Positions 57,389 to 64,000 of a stretch of DNA of 64,000 nucleotides are shown here, piece by piece (position 1 is the first letter of the stretch; each line of letters begins with the position of its first letter). Under the pieces are notes generated by a model. The model made no database searches, had not been told where the DNA came from, and worked only from the letters and a program-made list of their open reading frames with translations. The stretch lies in the NCBI RefSeq assembly GCF_025766255.1, contig NW_026516780.1:1-64000 (forward strand), read 5' to 3'. The position numbers were made by a program, and so were the translations under genes. The stretch is from Zychaea mexicana (Eukaryota > Mucoromycota > Mucoromycetes > Mucorales > Lichtheimiaceae).

Positions 57389-58820
57389 AGTAATTGCAGG
57401 AAAAAGTGAGAATTGGTCGTAACACGAAAAAAAAAACCAGTTATACGCGATTCGGAGTTCAGCATATTACACGCGACGACACCAGTTGGCTGTTTGTCGC
57501 GAATTCAGTGCGCCTATGTATCGTCAAGGAAGTAGATATGAAAACAAAAAGCTATACGATCATCACTCGAACAGAAACACAAAGGGCTACATTATATTAT
57601 GTTACATTTGAATGTGAAATAACCGATTTTTTGAGAAGGCTAATATTTGACAAAAGGAAGTATACAAAACACATACTACGACCTCAGTTCTATATGATAT
57701 CTGCGGTAGTGCATCGAACCCGCTCCTCATGGAAACACATATCTAGGTGTCTTTTAGACAAGCACACTTTTTGCATTTTGGACGATGATTGACGTCGAAA
57801 TTGTTCCAGGATATTTCAAACACCCGTAATTAGATGGATGCTTTATTTATTAAGGCTTGCTGGAAAGAATAATAAAGCAGATTATCGTTTTAAAGCATGA
57901 CCGGGCCTACCAGCCGTACACCTCACACATAATCACCACGATTGCTACGTAATTTATGAGCCAGTAGGTTGAAATTTGCTAACCTAAAGCAATGGTGTGC
58001 TGGAGATGAGAGAGAAGAAGAAGGAAATATACAAAGTAAAAAAAAGGGGAGAGGAGAGCGATGGCTATCGATTTATTATGATTGGCAGTGATTTTGCAAA
58101 TGAATATGTAAGAGAAAAAAACCAGGCTCGATACAAAGCACTCTACCCTACCAAAATTTATACCTTGTCTAGGATATATACGTAGATTTAAGGTCAAGAA
58201 AGATGATTAACTGACACGACGCTTGGTGTTACAGCAGCCTACATTTTCCTTGATTGCAATAGTGGGATCGATCACTGTATCATATCATATCTTGTAATTG
58301 ATCGCGAGAGAGAGGATGGTACTCAAGAGTCATCTGGGTATGCGTTGGGTTTCATCCCGTATATTTTTGTTTCAGGTTGTGGATGATAATATCATACGTA
58401 TAAAGTAGTATTAATAATAGCAAGTTCCGTGTAAATTATAACCTGCTTGGAAGTAAGGGTTATGAATCAATGTCTAAATGGGCAATTGTGAATACATACA
58501 TTGAACTTGAGATGTATCGATATCTCTTACACGATCAATACAGAATGAAAGGCTGAAGATCAGAGGCTTTTACAACAGCGTAGATGTGCCATTATTCTGT
58601 GAACAGCTTGGTTTGTCACTAGTAGCTGATAAACCGCTTTTCTTCTGTCGTGTCCATTCCGCAATATATGAGCTCCAAACAGATAGTATAAAGACGACTT
58701 ATTAATAACAGTAGCTTAATATTGAGTTCACGGAGCAGAGTTTTAAGTGTTGCGATCATATCTTGGCATATATATCCATATTGATATTTTTATATGTAAT
58801 CCCAAGTGTGGGAGACTTTT
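57389..58820. other. Intergenic upstream of DCC1
   Basis: A 132-aa plus-strand ORF (57394-57792) starts within a few bases of the DCC1 start in divergent orientation. It has no recognised motif and uses many rare-looking AT-rich codons, so I do not call it. The rest shows nothing. Confidence 0.4.
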
Positions 58821-59159
58821 CTAGCAGAGTATCAACAAGATACCTTGATTTCTTTTTTCACCAGACGGTTCACTTAAAAGCGGTCCTTGTTCTTGGACAC
58901 CGTCTGCATGATTCTTGAGTTTTCTACGACGGTTTTGTAAATGAATAGCAATCGAGGGTGCTGCAGAGGCATTTTCATCACTTTGTCTCAGGCCATAATT
59001 CGCAGTACTAGTTCTTGTAGACATCTGGTTTCTTTTTTGACTAACGCGGATGGCTAATGCTGTGGGCTGAGGAGACTCGTCGTTATTTAATCCTACTTCT
59101 TCTTCATTGGACACATTTGAATCTATTTGTTTCTGTTGATAGGGAACAGTCCCCTTCAA
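58821..59159 (-). CDS. Possible small hypothetical protein or exon (112 aa)
   Basis: The frame MKGTVPYQQKQID to GILLILC is hydrophilic, rich in S/N/Q/E, with basic stretches LQNRRRKLKNH and VSQKRNQM. It could be one exon of a larger minus-strand gene, since GGTATCTTGT-like sequence at its end could act as a splice donor. There are no hits I can name. Reported only because its composition differs from the surrounding AT-rich spacer. Confidence 0.3.
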   Translation of the reverse strand: MKGTVPYQQKQIDSNVSNEEEVGLNNDESPQPTALAIRVSQKRNQMSTRTSTANYGLRQSDENASAAPSIAIHLQNRRRKLKNHADGVQEQGPLLSEPSGEKRNQGILLILC

Positions 59160-61040
59160 TCAACTTTGAAAAAAAATGGTGATCGTAATACTTGGGTCGA
59201 TTTCTGCTTCACGACCACTTCCTGTACAAGTCCGGGATGTCAAGAAGTTTCGCAGTAGGGGGAATATAGCCTGCACACGCGTTCTGGGCTTAGGATTGCC
59301 AAGATTATAGAATGTTTATACGACGGATCGCTCCTTCTTTAACCAACAGAAAAAGCTTTTTTTAGTTACTGTATTCCACATGTGCAACAGCTCCTCTATG
59401 TATAACTTTCTGCCTGTTTAATTGAGTGCATGGTTCTTTACACATTAGTATAGTCGAAATGATCGTAATTTTTTGTATATGGTCATAAGCCAAATAGCTA
59501 ATATCGGATGTACATCTAACTCTTCATTAACCAGATTTTATGCATAATATAACAGGTATTTAGATTACCGACACCTCGAATCTTTTCTTTTCCTGCTTTC
59601 CATTTCTTCTCAAAATCCATATCTTGCTTACTCAAACATGAGACTTTTGAAATGGTGCTGTTTATAAGGAATTTTTGGATACTGAAGCAGCCAAAAACAT
59701 AAAAGAAGTCGGTGCACAGCACGATCCACACATTTTGTTTCCGTCTGTTTCTCTCCTGGTGGTACAACAACAGTGACAGTAATCAGCAGAAGGAAGGCAC
59801 ACACGATCCGAGGTGTATAGGCATACTGAGGATTCATGCTTGTTTGATTTTGTTGGTAAACAAGAGAAAAAAAGCAACACGAGATAGAGTATATACGTGA
59901 CAGAGAGGAACAAAGTGGGAGATAGGGGTAAATTTCTCACGGTTCTGTCTTTACGGGAACGTTAAAGAGTGATGACCATGGATGACAAACTTTGGCCAAT
60001 CAACGAGTTCCGCTTCTACCCCGTCTTTGATGCCGGCAAGGGGGCCGCGATCCTTGCAGGGTCCAGTGACAACTTTTCAAGCCAAGGGCGTACGTACATA
60101 GCACGGCTATACGGATCCTTGTCGACCGTTAGAAAGATGGCTTTGAAGTGCTATACGATGACAAAATAGCATATTACGGGGTGTACATGAATGCTGCAAT
60201 GGGCTAATCCAAAAGAGAAGATTGCGTGTTTTTACGCGTATTGCAGTCATCGTTGGTCTATGATAGAGTCCGCCCGAGAAGGTTTTCGACCCCACAATCG
60301 CTGTAGAGGAGATACACTGCAAGCATCTCCGACCAAAAAGCGCCATCTTGAGCTTCCGAGGAATCATTCTCCCTGTAAAATATAGCCAAGAAGAAATCAT
60401 ATGTGTGATACCTGTACATAGCAGACGGTTAGTCATCTTTGTTTTTTTTCGATAGTAATGCTATAAAATAAGCATAGTATCTGCTTATAAGCATGTTAAA
60501 CCTGGAGATATGATATTAGAATGCAGTTACTAAGTAAAATTTCCGCTTGACGATCCGTTTAAAACCGAGACAGCTTGTCAAAATGTCAAAAGAGAAGAAG
60601 GTTTATGCGCGATCACCCTCGTACATAACATAATCAGTGCACGGATTGTATCTTAAACGCTATCGCTATGACTTGTATTGTCTCAGTCTCAAACCACGAA
60701 AAACCCGGCCTGCGATCAATCAAGAGATGCTGCGGTATAGTAAAAAAAAAAGAAAATGCATTTGCATAGCCGTTCAATGTAATGATTGGCTGAAAAAAAA
60801 AATCTGACACAGTGAAATGCCGGTTCAAAGATTGTTTTATAATCGCACCACTGACATGTGAGCCATGCCAATCGGAGCCAGGTAAACTGTGCCGTGAATG
60901 GTTGTGGCTGGCGCGAATTACTCACGGTTTCCCGTAGTTTATATAACTCCGCACTAAAACTACTTGTTAGGTCAAAAAGAAGAAGAAGCTTTTTTTTCTC
61001 CCTTTCTTTCTCTTACTACCACACATACCTCTTCTACACA
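59160..61040. other. Intergenic with a decayed coding segment
   Basis: At 59969-60440 the plus strand has protein-like pieces in changing frames: DKLWPINEFRFYPVFDAGKG, then LRVFTRIAVIVG and FRGIILPVKYSQEEI. This looks like a degraded gene or transposon ORF that I cannot identify. The last ~500 bp before 61040 form the PDX1 upstream region. Confidence 0.35.
60938..60946 (+). promoter_or_regulatory. Candidate TATA box of the PDX1 gene
   Basis: TTTATATAA lies about 95-103 bp before the PDX1 ATG (61041). A pyrimidine-rich tract (TTTTTTTCTCCCTTTCTTTC, about 60990) lies between them, as is common in highly expressed fungal genes. Inferred from position only. Confidence 0.4.
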
Positions 61041-62400
61041 ATGAGCTACACTGCCCCTGCTAACCTTCACACCAAGAACGCCGAGAACGGTGAAGCCAAC
61101 AACTTTGGCATCAAGACCGGCTTGGCTCAAATGTTCAAGGTAAAGAGGAAAACCTCTATAAACAAGTCAATCTTTATGCCCTGGCGATCGAGTTGTTTGT
61201 AAAGAGGGAAACGAAGGCTAAGTATCCACATGTGTCGATTTATAGGGTGGTGTCATCATGGACGTTGTCAACGCTGAGCAGGCCCGCATTGCTGAAGAAG
61301 CTGGTGCTTGTGCCGTCATGGCTTTGGAGCGTGTTCCCGCTGATATCCGCAAGAATGGTACGTTGTTAATAACGATTCTTTTGAAAGGGTTTATGACAAA
61401 CACTCATGATTGAGCTATGAAGATGGAGTGTGAGAGATCTACTGGTTTAGATACTAATTGTATATATTGGGAATCAATTGCTATAGGCGGTGTTGCCCGT
61501 ATGTCCGATCCCCAGATGATCAAGGGTATCCAAGAAGCCGTGACCATCCCTGTTATGGCCAAGGTCCGTATCGGCCACTTTGTCGAAGCCCAGATCATTG
61601 AATCCATTGGTGTCGACTACATTGACGAGTCCGAGGTCTTGACTCCTGCCGACGAGGCCAACCACATCAACAAGAAGAACTACAAGGTTCCTTTCGTCTG
61701 TGGCGCCAAGAACTTGGGCGAAGCTCTCCGTCGTATCAACGAGGGTGCTGCCATGATCCGCACCAAGGGTGAAGCTGGTACCGGTAACGTTGTTGAGGCC
61801 GTCCGCCACATGCGCACCGTCAGCGGTGAGATCCGTCGCGCTGCTTCCATGACCGACGAGGAATTGTACGCTTACGCTAAGGACATCCAGGCCCCCTACG
61901 AACTGCTTAAGGAAACTGCTCGTTTGGGCCGTCTTCCCGTCGTCAATTTTGCCGCTGGTGGTGTTGCTACTCCTGCTGATGCTGCTCTTATGATGGTACG
62001 TTTTCTATAGATGGATATTGAGGATGCACTTGCTGTGCATATATCGGTCTATGCATAGGGATGCAGATCCAGTATGACTCACAAATGTGTTGATTCTTAA
62101 ACGATCAATCAGCAATTGGGATGTGATGGTGTGTTCGTCGGCTCGGGTATTTTCAAGTCCGGTGATCCTGCCAAGCGCGCCCGTGCCATTGGTAAGTTTT
62201 TAACTAACCGAACGCTAGATGCATCTTGTTTAGAGAGCTGCAATCACTCATACTTTTCGTTTTTTTTAGTCCAAGCTGTGACCCACTACAACGACGCCAA
62301 GGTCCTCGCTGAGGTCTCTGAAAACCTTGGTGAAGCAATGGTTGGCATCAACTTGGATGAGCTTTCCGAGGACCAGAGATTGGCCAAGCGTGGTTGGTAA
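61041..62400 (+). CDS. PDX1: Pyridoxal 5'-phosphate synthase subunit PdxS/PDX1 (SNZ family)
   Basis: Five exons (61041-61139, 61246-61357, 61487-61995, 62113-62191, 62270-62400) join to 309 aa. The enzyme makes PLP from ribose 5-phosphate, glyceraldehyde 3-phosphate and ammonia delivered by the PDX2/SNO glutaminase. Landmarks: [20 protein letters not shown] and [14 protein letters not shown] (start of the barrel, with the first catalytic-region Asp), [16 protein letters not shown] (the active-site Lys in AKVRIGH), [16 protein letters not shown] (phosphate-binding loop), [16 protein letters not shown] and [14 protein letters not shown]. It is full length and intact. No PDX2 gene is in the window. 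Codon use is markedly more GC-biased than in the transposon block, suggesting high expression. Confidence 0.95.
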
Positions 62401-63195
62401 ACAGCCCACTGGTTGTTATCTTCCCAGTCAATCTTCCCAAAAATTTTTCATTTCTTTCCTCCATACTGTATAAAAATCCCCCCACCATTACCACTCTAAC
62501 ACTCACGACGAAACGAGAGAATAACTTGATAGTAGTGTAGATGATTTGGCATTTTGTTAATAACTTATTCATCAGTAAAATTCCCCCGATCAACATTCAT
62601 GAGAAAAATACATATTCATTTTCTCTGGAAGAAAAACCACATTTTCTATCTTTTTTCTCATTTCACTTTGGAAGGGTATCTTGAGGAGAAGACCGGGCGT
62701 GCGGGGGGAACGAGTGAAATCATTTTCGCACTACGCTTCATATTGGACTCAGTTCACGGAACAACGCGTAAGATTGCGTGTTTTTTCCTGGTTCAGTAAT
62801 ATCTTCAGTATCAGACGTGAAGTTTGACCCGTAATAAATTTGATATAAAAGCATCACTAAATGGGGAAAAGGGTATATTCCTCCGCTACGGATCAAGTTA
62901 AAAGTTGGTGCTTTCCTGCAGAGCCCTATTCGAAGGATGAGCATAACAACAACATATTGATGCTAGTTTGTCACTGTTACCGCAAACCATTAATCGCGTT
63001 CGCCAAAAAGCTCAATAGATGTTGTATAGAAGGCAATTCTTTGATCTAGGCAAAGTAGCGATCAACAGCTTTAAGCTGTAATTATGACTGGCAGTATAGT
63101 TGGCACGTCCCATTTCAAGTGACAATATACTGCATTTTCTCCCCGAGAATTTTTTTGCATAAACCCATTTCCCGCTTCTCTTTTTTCTATTTAGT
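62401..63195. other. Spacer between PDX1 and the ketoacyl synthase
   Basis: It contains the PDX1 3' flank and the next gene's promoter. No gene or RNA is supported. Confidence 0.5.
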
Positions 63196-64000
63196 ATGGC
63201 ACGTCGCGTCGTAGTAACAGGCCTCGGCCTAGTGTCTCCTGTAGGCGTTGGTGTCAAGCACGCATGGACAAACTTACTGAACGGCCACTGTGGTGTTACT
63301 TCACTTGCTAACAAGCAGGGTTTTGAGCAACTGCCTGTACAAATCGCAGCATTAGTCCCGCAAGGTCCAAAAGAAAAGGGCGAATTCACGTCCAAAGAAT
63401 GGCTCGATCGTGGAGTACGTTCTCTTTCGTCTTTCCAAATGTGTATGTCCATGTGGCTCATTAGCTCCTACACTTTTTTTAAACATATTAGGACGAGAGA
63501 ATCATGGCACCATTCACTCAATTTGCCATTGCAGCGGCTCGACAGGCACTGACCGATGCAGAATGGATCCCTGAAGGCGATGCTGACAAAGAACGAACGG
63601 TAATATTAGTTTCACACTCGGCAATAGCAAAACATAATATATAGAAGATAGCTCACATGAATGTATGATATAGGGTGTCTGTATCGGATCTGGTATGGGT
63701 AGTTTTGAAGATATCGTGTCAACATCTGTTTCCTATTCAGCTGGGGTAAGCATAACCTTATTTTGGGAGGGAAGTGATAAACTCTATATAAACTAAATAC
63801 AATCTGTACGCATACAGGGTTATCGTAAAGTATCGCCAATGTTTGTTCCCCGTATTTTGATTAATATGGCTGCTGGACATCTTACGATGAAATACGGCTT
63901 CCAGGTAAACGCACGCACCTAACAAACAAACTGAGCCAAAGATGCTATTAATGTTTTTTCTACATGTTCAAGGGACCAAATCATGCCGTATCCACAGCAT
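63196..64000 (+). CDS. 3-oxoacyl-[ACP] synthase, mitochondrial type (CEM1-like), 3' end outside window
   Basis: Exons 63196-63414, 63492-63599, 63674-63745, 63828-63904 and 63973 onward give RRVVVTGLGLVSPVGVGVKH, IMAPFTQFAIAAARQALTDA, GVCIGSGMGSFEDIVSTSV, VSPMFVPRILINMAAGH and GPNHAVSTA. These are the ordered N-terminal motifs of KAS II-type condensing enzymes. The catalytic Cys follows PNHAVSTA in this family (..STAC), and the window ends just before it. In fungi the single-function enzyme works in mitochondrial type II fatty acid synthesis. No clear presequence precedes MARRVVV, so an upstream start or an internal signal is possible. Confidence 0.88.

Noticed and set aside
57394..57792. 132-aa ORF divergent from DCC1
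   Set aside because: No motif or splice evidence, AT-rich codons, and it begins almost on the DCC1 start. Kept only as a note.
61474..61809. 111-aa minus-strand ORF opposite PDX1
   Set aside because: Shadow frame of a highly conserved, codon-biased exon.

Overview
This is a nuclear window from a fungus, most probably an early-diverging mould of the Mucoromycota (Mucorales-like). The support is short GT-AG introns in nearly every gene, a fungal ENA-type P-ATPase, a presenilin (kept in zygomycete fungi, absent from yeasts), and the families of transposon relics present. The genus cannot be fixed from sequence alone.

The window splits at about 36.5 kb. The left part (1-36.5 kb) is a transposon graveyard with almost no host genes. 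In order it holds: a decayed MULE transposase split by a 985-bp TIR element (1-2340); a truncated copy of a C2H2 zinc-finger element gene that carries a captured Spt23/Mga2-like gene fragment and is joined to a headless 4-coumarate-CoA-ligase-like pseudogene (2762-7028); a decayed IS630/Tc1-type transposase split by a TA-flanked element (8.0-10.1 kb); a minisatellite (10.7-11.0 kb); a decayed Plavaka/CACTA-like transposase (11.0-13.7 kb); a nearly intact MULE with 23-bp inverted ends (14.3-17.3 kb); a small MITE; and then two nearly identical ~9-kb units in direct tandem (17.55-26.5 and 26.5-36.1 kb).

Each 9-kb unit has the same layout. It starts with an array of 54-bp repeats, each an imperfect hairpin with a TATA-box core. 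Next comes an intact seven-exon plus-strand gene (488 aa, two zinc-binding regions and a possible nuclease-like domain). Then come an inverted copy of that gene's tail, a TA-flanked 750-bp element, a DIRS-like reverse transcriptase/tyrosine recombinase relic, one inverted 54-bp module, and a long broken minus-strand gene that combines a zinc-ribbon-like region, a WRN-type 3'-5' exonuclease domain and an EGGVHQ-type domain. This composite unit is the best candidate here for an undescribed mobile system.

The right part (36.5-64 kb) is ordinary, intron-rich host sequence with intact genes: a MYND-presenilin fusion (minus), an ENA-type Na+/K+ P-ATPase (minus), a long gene-poor stretch (44.5-49.1 kb), branchpoint-binding protein SF1/BBP (plus), an orphan 337-aa gene (plus), cohesion factor DCC1 (minus), a doubtful small ORF (minus), the vitamin B6 synthase PDX1/SNZ (plus) and the 5' part of a mitochondrial-type 3-oxoacyl-ACP synthase (plus, cut by the window end). 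These genes serve unrelated pathways and show no clustering by function.
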